64,000 nt of DNA from CAYJLW01 sp964370965 (GTDB lineage Bacteria; Actinomycetota; Acidimicrobiia; UBA2766): contig CAYJLW010000011.1 in NCBI GenBank assembly GCA_964370965.1, forward strand, positions 1 to 64,000. Reading direction: 5' to 3'. Of the stretch, positions 33,512-41,504 are shown one piece after another. The notes beneath the pieces were generated by a model that was not told the origin of the DNA, made no database searches, and worked only from the letters and a program-made list of their open reading frames with translations. A program made the translations under genes and the position numbers. Every line of letters begins with the position of its first letter. Position 1 is the first letter of the stretch.

Positions 33512-34087
33512 CTAGGAGCCCTCGGCGACCTCGCGGACGAGGCGTTGCAGCGACCTCAGGCGTTCGTCGTCCGGGCCCAGCATGTGCTCCAGCCAGCCCG
33601 ACACATACGCCAGGTCGAAGCCCTCCTGGACGCGGAGGACGTCCTCGATGTCCGCCCAGTCCTTCCTCCGGTCGAAGAGGGCCTTGCAGACGACCAGGTC
33701 CTCAGGCGACAGGACCGGGATGAGACCGTCGTCGCCGAACGGCACGACAAGGCAGCGCCGCCGCATCGCCTCGTGGAACGGGTGGTAGGACAGAAAGAGG
33801 TCGACGGCCGTGGTCCCCCACCACAGACGCTCCTGTCCGTCCGCCTCCAACACGGAGGCGAGGTTCTCGGGAACCTCGATGCCCACGGCCCTCAGGGCGC
33901 CGCCGAGCGAAGCATGCTCGGTCCAGGGGACGAAGACGTTGACGTCTACGTCGACGGTGGAACGCGGCGCTGCGGCGTACGCCAAGGCGAGGGCCCCGCC
34001 GAAGGCGAAAGGGATGCCCGCGCCCTCCAAAGCGTGGGCGAGCAGAAGAACCTGACGGTCCAAGGCGGGTTGGCGTGCGACCGACAC
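33512..34087 (-). CDS. Nucleotidyltransferase-fold protein (AbiEii/MNT-like)
   Basis: This 191-aa protein has a nucleotidyltransferase-type core: FAFGGALALAYAA followed by RSTVDVDVNVFV, which corresponds to the GG...DxD motif, and LSPEDLVVCKALFDRRKDWADIEDVL, typical of AbiEii-like or DUF6036-like proteins. Such proteins are often the toxin partner of two-gene cassettes. The GTG start lies 4 bp after the stop of a 79-aa gene with which it forms a cassette. Enzymatic activity is inferred only from the motif. Confidence 0.7.
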   Translation of the reverse strand: MSVARQPALDRQVLLLAHALEGAGIPFAFGGALALAYAAAPRSTVDVDVNVFVPWTEHASLGGALRAVGIEVPENLASVLEADGQERLWWGTTAVDLFLSYHPFHEAMRRRCLVVPFGDDGLIPVLSPEDLVVCKALFDRRKDWADIEDVLRVQEGFDLAYVSGWLEHMLGPDDERLRSLQRLVREVAEGS

Positions 34088-34091
34088 GACG

Positions 34092-34331
34092 TCATCGCTT
34101 CGGTGGGGCCGCTACTGGAGCCTGAGGGCGTGCCGCCGCAGCGGCGAGGGGGAGACGCGGGTAGTCGAGTACGCCCCTCTTTCTGCGCTGGGACTCCGGG
34201 AACGCCGCCACGAGACGCAGGAGCTGCACGAGAGCCGCGGCATGCTCGGCGGGCGACGCATCCCGCCAGTGTCTCGTGTCTTCGGCGTCGTGACGAGCCG
34301 GCAGCGCTGAGTCCACTCCCCGATCCTTCAT
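34092..34331 (-). CDS. Small partner of the nucleotidyltransferase gene
   Basis: This 79-aa protein has a short helical core (WRDASPAEHAAALVQLLRLVAAF) and a Pro/Ala/Arg-rich tail. Small genes with a similar W..ASP.E....L pattern commonly precede nucleotidyltransferase-fold genes in bacteria, so this is a possible antitoxin or partner. The ATG at 34331 lacks a clear ribosome-binding site, and a longer N-terminus cannot be excluded. Confidence 0.5.
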   Translation of the reverse strand: MKDRGVDSALPARHDAEDTRHWRDASPAEHAAALVQLLRLVAAFPESQRRKRGVLDYPRLPLAAAAARPQAPVAAPPKR

Positions 34332-34470
34332 CCCGGCCAGCCTACAGGCCGTCCCGCCAACCTCCTCCGCATGCACGTCATCATGGGCGCCCCACGTCCC
34401 GCCGGGCCAGAGCACTCCGAGATCCTGCAGGGAGCCCGCTGCCCGGGTCGCGCCCCGACCGCCGACGTGT

Positions 34471-36501
34471 CTAGCCCCCCAGCGCCCCCGGCCCCTGTTC
34501 CAGGACGGCGAGGAGGAGAGCCTCGTCGCCCCGGCGGACACCGAGCGACTCGGCCTTGTCGGCCTTGGAGCCGGGGTCGGCGCCCACGAAGACGACGTCG
34601 GTCTTCTTCGACACGCTCGACGTCACCCGGGCCCCCCGCTCCTGCAGCGCCCCGGTGGCCCGCTCCCTGCTGAGCGCCGCGAAGGTGCCCGTGAGGACGA
34701 ACGTGAGTCCGGCGAGAGGCCGCTCGCCCTGCTCCTCGGCGTCGGCGGTGCGCACCCCCGCAGCCTGGAGCTTCGCCAGGATGGCAGTCATGCGCGGGTC
34801 GTGGAGGTCGGCGTACACGGAGGCGGCCTTTGTGGGCCCGAAACCCTCGACGGCCGCGAGGTCCTCGGGCAGGGCGGCGAGGACGGCGTCGAGGCTGCGG
34901 AACCGCCGGGCGAGCTGGCGGGCGTTGGCGTCGCCCAGGAAGCGGATCCCGAGCGCAGTCAGGAGGCGGGCGAGGGGGCGGTCCCTCGACGCGGCGATGC
35001 CGCCCAAGAGGTTGCCCGTGCTCACCTCTGCGAAGCCCTCCAGGCCCTCGAAGTCGACCGCCGTGAGGGAGTAGAGGTCGGCGGGGTCGGCGATCCGGCC
35101 GGCGTCGAGGAGAGCGGCGACGGTCTTCTCCCCGAGGCCCTCGATGTCCATACCGCCCCGGGATGCGAAGTGCACGACGCGGCCCCAGGTCTGCGCCGGA
35201 CAGCCCCAGGTGTTCGAGCAGCGCGAGTTCACCTCGCCCTCGGGCCGCACCACGGGGCCGCCGCAGATCGGGCAGGCCGTGGGCATCACGAAGGGCCGCT
35301 CGGCCCCGGTGCGGCGCTCCACGATGGGCTTGACGACCTCGGGGATCACCTCGCCCGCCCGGCGCACGAGCACGGTGTCGCCGATCAGGACGCCCTTGCG
35401 GACGACGTCGTCCTCGTTGTGCAGCGTGGCCTGGGTCACGGTGGCCCCGGAAAGCCGAACCGGTTCCAGAACGGCGAAAGGGGTGATGCGGCCCGTGCGG
35501 CCCACGCTCGCCACGATGTCGCGCAGCTTCGTGGTGCGCTCCTCGGGGGGGAACTTCCACGCCACCGCCCAACGGGGCGCCCGGGACGTGGAGCCGAGCT
35601 CCTCGCGGATCGCGAGGTCGTCCACCTTCACGACCACGCCGTCGAACTCGTAGTCGAACTCGTGACGGCGGACCTCCAGGGCACGGCAGAAGGCGGCGAC
35701 GTCGCCGAGATCGGAGAGCACGCGGATCTCCGGGTTCACCGGGAACCCCGCCGCCCGCAGCCACTCCAGGGACTCCACGTGCGTGCGGAACCGCGAACCG
35801 GTGTACTCACCCATCTGGTAGCAGAACATGTGCAGCGCCCGGCCCGCCGTGACCCGGGGATCCTTCTGGCGGAGGCTGCCCGCCGCCGCGTTGCGAGGGT
35901 TGGCGAAGAGCCTGGCGCCCTCGTCGGCCTGGCGCCGGTTGAGATCCTCGAAGGCGCTCACGGGCAGGTAGACCTCGCCCCGCACCTCGAGCACCGGAGG
36001 CGCCCCCTCGATGCGCTGGGGCAGCCCCCGGATCGTGCGCACGTTGTTCGTGACGTCCTCGCCCTCGGAGCCGTTGCCCCGTGTGGCCCCGACCGAGAGG
36101 AAGCCGCTCTCGTAGGTGAGGGAGATCGAGAGGCCGTCGATCTTCGGTTCGCAGGCGTACTCGACGCCTCCCGCCCCCAGGATGCGCTCGAGGCGCTCGC
36201 CCCAGGCGACGAGGTCCTCGACCGCGAAGGCGTTGTCGAGGCTCTGCATCGGGGTGAGGTGACGGACGGTCGTGAACTCGGTCTCGAACACCGGGGTCCC
36301 GACCGTCTGCGTCGGGGAGTCGGCCGTGACCAGTTCGGGGTGGGCGGCCTCGATCGCGAGCAATTCGCGCTCGAGCTCGTCGTACTCGGCGTCGGAGACC
36401 TCAGGGTCGTCGAGGACGTAGTAGCGGTACTTGTGGTAGCGGATCTGCTCGCGCAGATGTGCGGCCCGCCCCGCGAGATCGGTGGAGTTCTCGCCTGCCA
36501 T
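34471..36501 (-). CDS. ligA: NAD-dependent DNA ligase
   Basis: This 676-aa LigA seals nicks using NAD+. The Ia domain, the adenylation motif CEPKIDGLS with catalytic K120, the nucleotidyltransferase and OB domains, a four-Cys zinc finger (CPICGG...CSNTWGCPAQ), helix-hairpin-helix repeats (DIEGLG, VEGFG) and a C-terminal BRCT domain (LAGLTFVLTGTF) follow in the usual order. The ATG at 36501 matches the family start. It is divergent from the ABC transporter operon with 97 bp between. Confidence 0.97.
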   Translation of the reverse strand: MAGENSTDLAGRAAHLREQIRYHKYRYYVLDDPEVSDAEYDELERELLAIEAAHPELVTADSPTQTVGTPVFETEFTTVRHLTPMQSLDNAFAVEDLVAWGERLERILGAGGVEYACEPKIDGLSISLTYESGFLSVGATRGNGSEGEDVTNNVRTIRGLPQRIEGAPPVLEVRGEVYLPVSAFEDLNRRQADEGARLFANPRNAAAGSLRQKDPRVTAGRALHMFCYQMGEYTGSRFRTHVESLEWLRAAGFPVNPEIRVLSDLGDVAAFCRALEVRRHEFDYEFDGVVVKVDDLAIREELGSTSRAPRWAVAWKFPPEERTTKLRDIVASVGRTGRITPFAVLEPVRLSGATVTQATLHNEDDVVRKGVLIGDTVLVRRAGEVIPEVVKPIVERRTGAERPFVMPTACPICGGPVVRPEGEVNSRCSNTWGCPAQTWGRVVHFASRGGMDIEGLGEKTVAALLDAGRIADPADLYSLTAVDFEGLEGFAEVSTGNLLGGIAASRDRPLARLLTALGIRFLGDANARQLARRFRSLDAVLAALPEDLAAVEGFGPTKAASVYADLHDPRMTAILAKLQAAGVRTADAEEQGERPLAGLTFVLTGTFAALSRERATGALQERGARVTSSVSKKTDVVFVGADPGSKADKAESLGVRRGDEALLLAVLEQGPGALGG

Positions 36502-36598
36502 GACGCCAGCGAGCGTAGCGGCGGGCCAGAGACGACTTCGGAGGCCGGCGCCCCCCCGTGCGCCTCCGCCCCGGGGTTCCGCGATAGGCTGCGCGGCC

Positions 36599-37549
36599 AT
36601 GCCAGGCAGTCCCCCCGTCTGTGAAGCGACGAACCTCCGGAAGGCCTTCGGCGACCTCGTCGCCGTCGACGGCGTCTCCTTCCACATCGCCGCCGGCGAG
36701 GTCTACGGGCTCCTGGGACCCAACGGTGCGGGCAAGTCCACCTCGATCTCGATGGTCTGCGGCCTCCTGCACCGCGACGGCGGCGACGTCTCCATATGCG
36801 GGGAGGACGTGGACGACGGCCCCCGCGCCCGCCGCCACATCGGCTACGTCCCCCAGGACGTCGCCCTCTACCCCGACCTCAGCGGCCGGGAGAACCTCGT
36901 CTTCTGGGGGCGGATGTACGGCCTCCACGGCGCCGACCTCGAGACCCGCGTCGACGACGTCCTCGACCGGGTCGACCTCGCCGACCGCGCCAGGGACCTC
37001 CTGAAGACATACTCGGGGGGGATGGCGCGCCGCATCAACATCGCCGCCGGCCTCCTGCACACCCCCGACCTCCTCATCCTCGACGAGCCCACCGTGGGCG
37101 TCGACCCGCAGAGCCGCAACGCCATCCTGGGCTACGTCGAGGAGCTCAACGCCGCGGGCCTCTCCGTGCTGTACACCACCCACTACATGGAGGAGGCGGA
37201 GCGCCTCTGCCACCGTGTCGGCATCATCGACGAGGGCAAGGTGATCGCCGAAGGCACCCGGCGCGAGCTCATCGGCCTCACCGGCGACCAGGACCGCGTC
37301 GTGCTCACCTTCGAGTCCGGCGTCGACCTCGACGCCGCCGCCGACGTCTGCCGCGGAGTCGAGGGCGTGGCGTCCGCGTCGCGGGCCGAGGAGGGCGTGC
37401 AAGCGCTCTGCCCCGACAGCCGCAGCGTCCTCCCCCGACTCGTGGGAGCACTCGCCGACGCCGCGTCCCACCTCGCCGGGGTCGAGGTGGAGGAGCCCAA
37501 CCTCGAGGCGGTCTTCCTCCACCTCACCGGCAAGTCGCTGAGGGACTGA
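36599..37549 (+). CDS. ABC-2 exporter ATP-binding protein
   Basis: This is a 316-aa ABC ATPase with Walker A GPNGAGKST (residues 40-48), signature YSGGM near 140, Walker B LLILDEPTVGVD and the H-loop TTHYMEE. The extra C-terminal ~90 residues are typical of DrrA/NodI-like exporters. Its TGA shares a base with the ATG of the first permease, so it is translationally coupled to two membrane subunits. The substrate is unknown; drug or lipid export is the usual role. Confidence 0.92.
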   Translation: MPGSPPVCEATNLRKAFGDLVAVDGVSFHIAAGEVYGLLGPNGAGKSTSISMVCGLLHRDGGDVSICGEDVDDGPRARRHIGYVPQDVALYPDLSGRENLVFWGRMYGLHGADLETRVDDVLDRVDLADRARDLLKTYSGGMARRINIAAGLLHTPDLLILDEPTVGVDPQSRNAILGYVEELNAAGLSVLYTTHYMEEAERLCHRVGIIDEGKVIAEGTRRELIGLTGDQDRVVLTFESGVDLDAAADVCRGVEGVASASRAEEGVQALCPDSRSVLPRLVGALADAASHLAGVEVEEPNLEAVFLHLTGKSLRD

Positions 37550-38724
37550 TGCGCCGCGCCGCCACGGTTGCCCTGAAGGACCTGAAGCTGCGCATCAGGG
37601 ACCGCTCCCTCCTGCTCATCGGAATCGTGGCGCCCCTCGCGATCACCGCAATCGTGGGCTTCGCACTCGGGGGGACGTCGGACTTCTCGACCACGCTGGT
37701 CTTCGCGGACGCCGACTCCACCCCCCTGTCCCGCCAGCTCGGCGGCATCCTCACGTCGAAGAGCTTCCGGGACGTCGCCGACGTGCACACGGCCGCCTCG
37801 GAGGCCGCGGGCCGCAAGGACGTGGAGGAGGGCAAGGCGTCGGTGGCCGTCATCGTCCCCGCCGGCTTCGGCGCCGACGTCGAGGCGGGCCGCAAGGCGA
37901 CGATTGAGGTGGTCGGCGACCCGCAGGCGCCCGTGTCCACGGCCGTGGCCGTGGGCGTCACGCAGGGGTACCTCGCCCGGGTGCAGGCGGGACAAGTCGC
38001 CGTCGCCACCGCCACGGCCCTCGAGGGCGACGCTCCGATCGACCCGGCCGTCGTCGCTCAAGAGGCCGCCCGCACCCTGCCGACCGTGGACTTCCGGGCC
38101 GACACCGTCACCGGCCAACTCGACGCCGTCGACTACTCGGCCCCCGGGATGGGCCTCATGTTCCTCTTCTTCGCCGTCCTCTACGGCGCCGCCACCGTGC
38201 AGGCAGAGCGGCGCAACCACACGTTCGCCCGCCTCGCCGTCTCCCCCGCCTCACCGGCGGAGGTCCTCACCGGCAAGCTCGCCGCCCTCGTCGTCACGGG
38301 CATCCTCATCATGGTCGTGATCGTGGGCTCCGGGGCGCTGCTCTACGGCGTCCCGTGGGGCGACCCGCTCGCTGTCACCGCCCTCTCGCTCTCGACGGTC
38401 CTCGCCGGCGTCGGCATCAGCAGCCTCGTCGCCGCCCTCGCCCGGAGCGAGGAGCAGGTCCGCTCCGTGGGGTCTGCGGTGATCATCGTCCTCGCCATCG
38501 CGGGCGGCCAGTTCACCGCGGGCGGCAACGCCGTCCCGATCCTGAGCACGCTCCGGGCGTTCACCCCGAACGGCCAGGCGCTCGTGGGCTTCACCGACCT
38601 CATGGTGGCGGGAGGCCGGGGCGGTGTCGGCACCGTGGCCGTCCCCCTCGCCGTCACCGCAGGCGTGGGTGTGGCCGGGATCGCCTTCCTCTTCGCCCGT
38701 GCCCGGAGGGTGTTCCAGTCGTGA
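37549..38724 (+). CDS. ABC-2 type permease subunit 1
   Basis: This 391-aa protein has an N-terminal membrane helix, an extracytoplasmic domain of ~150 residues and five C-terminal membrane helices, the classic ABC-2 (YhgE/DrrB-like) arrangement. The PGMGLMFLFFAVLYGA segment opens the C-terminal membrane part. It is coupled to the ATPase upstream and overlaps the second permease by GTGA, which suggests a heterodimeric exporter. Confidence 0.88.
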   Translation: MRRAATVALKDLKLRIRDRSLLLIGIVAPLAITAIVGFALGGTSDFSTTLVFADADSTPLSRQLGGILTSKSFRDVADVHTAASEAAGRKDVEEGKASVAVIVPAGFGADVEAGRKATIEVVGDPQAPVSTAVAVGVTQGYLARVQAGQVAVATATALEGDAPIDPAVVAQEAARTLPTVDFRADTVTGQLDAVDYSAPGMGLMFLFFAVLYGAATVQAERRNHTFARLAVSPASPAEVLTGKLAALVVTGILIMVVIVGSGALLYGVPWGDPLAVTALSLSTVLAGVGISSLVAALARSEEQVRSVGSAVIIVLAIAGGQFTAGGNAVPILSTLRAFTPNGQALVGFTDLMVAGGRGGVGTVAVPLAVTAGVGVAGIAFLFARARRVFQS

Positions 38725-39899
38725 GGGACGTGCTCGGGCGCCTCCGGGGCCTCCTGGCCGCCGAATTCCTCGGCCTGAAGCGCGACAAGACCGCGATGTT
38801 CTTCATCCTCGTGCTCCCCGTCGTCGTCGTCTTCGTCATCGGGCTCGCCTTCGGCGGGGGGGGCGACCGCAAGGCGCCCGCGGGCATCGTCCTCCGGGAC
38901 CACAGCGCGGAAGCCCGTGCGCTCGTCCGCAGCGTGCGCCACGGCGACCAGCTCGCCGTAACCGACTACGCCTCGGTGGGGAAGCTGCGCGACGCCGTCC
39001 TGCGGGGCGGCGTCCAGCTCGGCGTCGTCGTCCCCGCCGGCTACGGCGCCGACCTGCGGGCGGGCCGGGCGGTCACCCTCACCGTGATCTCGACGTCCGG
39101 CGGGGGCGGCACCGGCCTCGCCCAGTCCTCCGTGGGCGCCGACGCGGGCACCCAACTCGTCGTGGAGCACGCCGCCCGCGTGGCGGCCGAGGCCACCGGC
39201 GCCCCCGCAGCGCGGGCCCGCCGAGTCGCCGCCGCCGTCGCCCGCCGGGCCCGCACCGCCACCGTGACGAGCACGACCGTGAAGGGCCGGCCCTTCAGCG
39301 GGGGCCTCAACCGGGCGGCCTACACGATGCTCGTCTTCTTCGTGTTCATGACCGCCCTCACGAGTGCCGGGACGATCGTGGAGCTGCGCGCCTCGGGCGT
39401 CGCCCGCCGCCTCCTCGCCTCCCCCGCTCGCCGGGGGGAGATCTCCGTGGGAATCGTGGGGGGCCGCTTCGTCACAATCCTCGTGAGCGCCGTCTACCTC
39501 GTCCTCGTGACCCGCTTCCTCTTCGACGTGCGCTGGGGAGACCTCGCCGCCGTGGGCCTCGTGGTCGTCGTGACGTGCGTCTGCGCGTCCGCCGTCGTGA
39601 CCGTGTTCGGGTCCCTGCTGCGCACACCCGAGCAGTCCGGCGCGATCGGTCCTCCCGTCGGTATCGCTCTCGGGATGCTCGGGGGGGCGATGTGGCCCCT
39701 CGAGATCGTCCCCCGGTTCATGCAGGTCGCGGGCCACCTCCTCCCCACGGCCTGGGCCGTCGACGCCTTCACGAAGATCGTGGACGAGGGCGCGGGCGTG
39801 AGCGGCGTCCTCGGGGACGTGGGCGTTCTCCTCGCCATGTCGGTCCTGCTCTTCGTGATCGGCGGTCTCAGGCTGCGCAGGACGTTCGCCACGCCGTAG
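38721..39899 (+). CDS. ABC-2 type permease subunit 2
   Basis: This 392-aa protein has the same layout as the preceding gene: one N-terminal helix (TAMFFILVLPVVVVFVIGLAF), a large external domain, then five helices beginning near YTMLVFFVFMTALTSAG. The GTG start overlaps the stop of subunit 1. The two permeases differ enough that they probably form a heterodimer with a dimer of the ATPase. Confidence 0.88.
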   Translation: MRDVLGRLRGLLAAEFLGLKRDKTAMFFILVLPVVVVFVIGLAFGGGGDRKAPAGIVLRDHSAEARALVRSVRHGDQLAVTDYASVGKLRDAVLRGGVQLGVVVPAGYGADLRAGRAVTLTVISTSGGGGTGLAQSSVGADAGTQLVVEHAARVAAEATGAPAARARRVAAAVARRARTATVTSTTVKGRPFSGGLNRAAYTMLVFFVFMTALTSAGTIVELRASGVARRLLASPARRGEISVGIVGGRFVTILVSAVYLVLVTRFLFDVRWGDLAAVGLVVVVTCVCASAVVTVFGSLLRTPEQSGAIGPPVGIALGMLGGAMWPLEIVPRFMQVAGHLLPTAWAVDAFTKIVDEGAGVSGVLGDVGVLLAMSVLLFVIGGLRLRRTFATP

Positions 39900-39973
39900 C
39901 CGCGGGATTCGACGCCGGGAGGCGCACGTGTGCGGCTCTCGACGTCCAATCCCGCGCCCCTAGGATCGGCCGC

Positions 39974-40588
39974 ATGTCCGACCCCGCCTCCCGCGCCCTG
40001 GCGATCCTCTCCGGCTGCGGGGCGCTGCTCACCGACGTCCACGTCGTGTACACGTCGGGCCGCCACGGGGCGGCGTACGTGAACAAGGACGCCGTGTACC
40101 CGCACACGGCCCTGGTGTCCGAGCTCTGCGGCCTCCTCGCCGCCGCGTACCAGGACGACGACGTGGAGGTCGTCGCCGGACCCGCCCTGGGCGGGGTCAT
40201 CCTCTCGCAGTGGACGGCCCACCACCTCGGCGCCCTCGCCGTGTACGCCGAGAGGACCCCCGGCGGCCTCGCCCTCCGCCGGGGCTACGACTCCCTCGTC
40301 GCCGGCCGGCGAGTGCTCGTCGTCGAGGACGTGCTCACCACCGGCGGATCCCTCGCCGAGACGGTGGACGCCGTCCGGAGCGCCGGGGGTGAGGTCGTGG
40401 GCGCCGCCGCCCTCGTGAACCGGGGCGGGGTGACAGCCGGCGGCGTGGGCGCCCCCCGCCTGGAGGGTCTCGTCACCCTCGGCCTGGAGTCCTGGGACGC
40501 CGCTGCCTGCCCGCTCTGTCGCGACGGCGTCGCCGTCACGACCGCCGTGGGCAAGGGCGCCGAGTTCCTCGCCGCCCGGGGACGCTGA
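39974..40588 (+). CDS. pyrE: Orotate phosphoribosyltransferase-like enzyme
   Basis: This 204-aa type I phosphoribosyltransferase has the PRPP loop VLVVEDVLTTGGS (114-126) and the conserved SGRHGAAYVNKDA segment near the N-terminus that is typical of orotate PRTases. It would convert orotate and PRPP to OMP in UMP synthesis. Orphan PyrE-like paralogues exist, so the exact substrate is not certain. It is followed without a gap by a membrane-protein gene. Confidence 0.85.
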   Translation: MSDPASRALAILSGCGALLTDVHVVYTSGRHGAAYVNKDAVYPHTALVSELCGLLAAAYQDDDVEVVAGPALGGVILSQWTAHHLGALAVYAERTPGGLALRRGYDSLVAGRRVLVVEDVLTTGGSLAETVDAVRSAGGEVVGAAALVNRGGVTAGGVGAPRLEGLVTLGLESWDAAACPLCRDGVAVTTAVGKGAEFLAARGR

Positions 40589-41485
40589 GTGTCCGTCTCC
40601 CGCGCCCAGTGGCTCCTGGCCGCTGGTGCATGGGGGGGTCTCGCCCTCACGCTCGGGGTGCCCCTCACAGAGGCGCTGGGTGACGCCGCCCCCCCGCTGC
40701 GCCTCGGCGGCGAGATCCTGTTCTGGGCGCTGTTCGCCACGGGCGTGCTGGCGGTCTTCGTGCCCCGGCCCGCCGGTCTCCTCGCCCTGCGCCTGGGCGG
40801 CCTGTGGCTCGTGGGCGCGGCCGTGGCGGTGGCGATCTGGGGGGGAGTCCCCGCGCTGTGGCGGGTGGTCGCCCCGGCGTCGGCCGCGGCGGCGGCCTTG
40901 GTGCAGTTCCTGGCGGGGGTGGGCGACCGTCTCGGCGACGGAGCGTCCTACCCGGGCGAGCGCCGCTTCCTCATGCGCTGGCCCCGGGAGGCCGCGGTGG
41001 GCATCGCCGTGGCCGTGGTCGTGCCCACGGCCTGCGCGAAGCTCGGGGTCCTCGCCCTCGCCGCGGAGGGAACCGGCCGTTGGGCGTCGGGGGCGGCCGC
41101 CGCCGTCCTGGCCTGGCCGGCGGTGTTCTTCGTCCGCCGCCTGGGACTCCTGGGCCGTCGCTGGGTGATCTTCATGCCCCGGGCCGTGGTCGCGCACGAC
41201 CCGTCGCTGCTCGAGGAGCCCCTCTCGATCCCGCGCAACCGCATCGCAGGCTGCGGCCTGGGCCGCACTCCCGACGGCCTCCTCGACACGCGCCTCGGCG
41301 CCCCCGGCGAGTGGTTCGCGGTCGTCACGGACGCGCCGTTCGCGCCCCCCGGCCCCCGCATCCCCGAGCTCGCCGACCGCGTCCCCTCCGAGGCCCACGG
41401 TTTCGCCGCGTCCCCCACGCTCCTGGGCGCCTGCCTGGAGGAGGCCGCCGCCCGCGACATCCCCGTGGGCTCCGCCGGGGGGTAA
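40589..41485 (+). CDS. Integral membrane protein, unknown
   Basis: This 298-aa protein has about five membrane helices in the N-terminal two thirds and a soluble C-terminal part. The GTG immediately follows the pyrE stop, so the two are probably cotranscribed. No motif is recognised. Confidence 0.65.
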   Translation: MSVSRAQWLLAAGAWGGLALTLGVPLTEALGDAAPPLRLGGEILFWALFATGVLAVFVPRPAGLLALRLGGLWLVGAAVAVAIWGGVPALWRVVAPASAAAAALVQFLAGVGDRLGDGASYPGERRFLMRWPREAAVGIAVAVVVPTACAKLGVLALAAEGTGRWASGAAAAVLAWPAVFFVRRLGLLGRRWVIFMPRAVVAHDPSLLEEPLSIPRNRIAGCGLGRTPDGLLDTRLGAPGEWFAVVTDAPFAPPGPRIPELADRVPSEAHGFAASPTLLGACLEEAAARDIPVGSAGG

Positions 41486-41504
41486 CGGCCCAGGTCTGGT
41501 GCGG

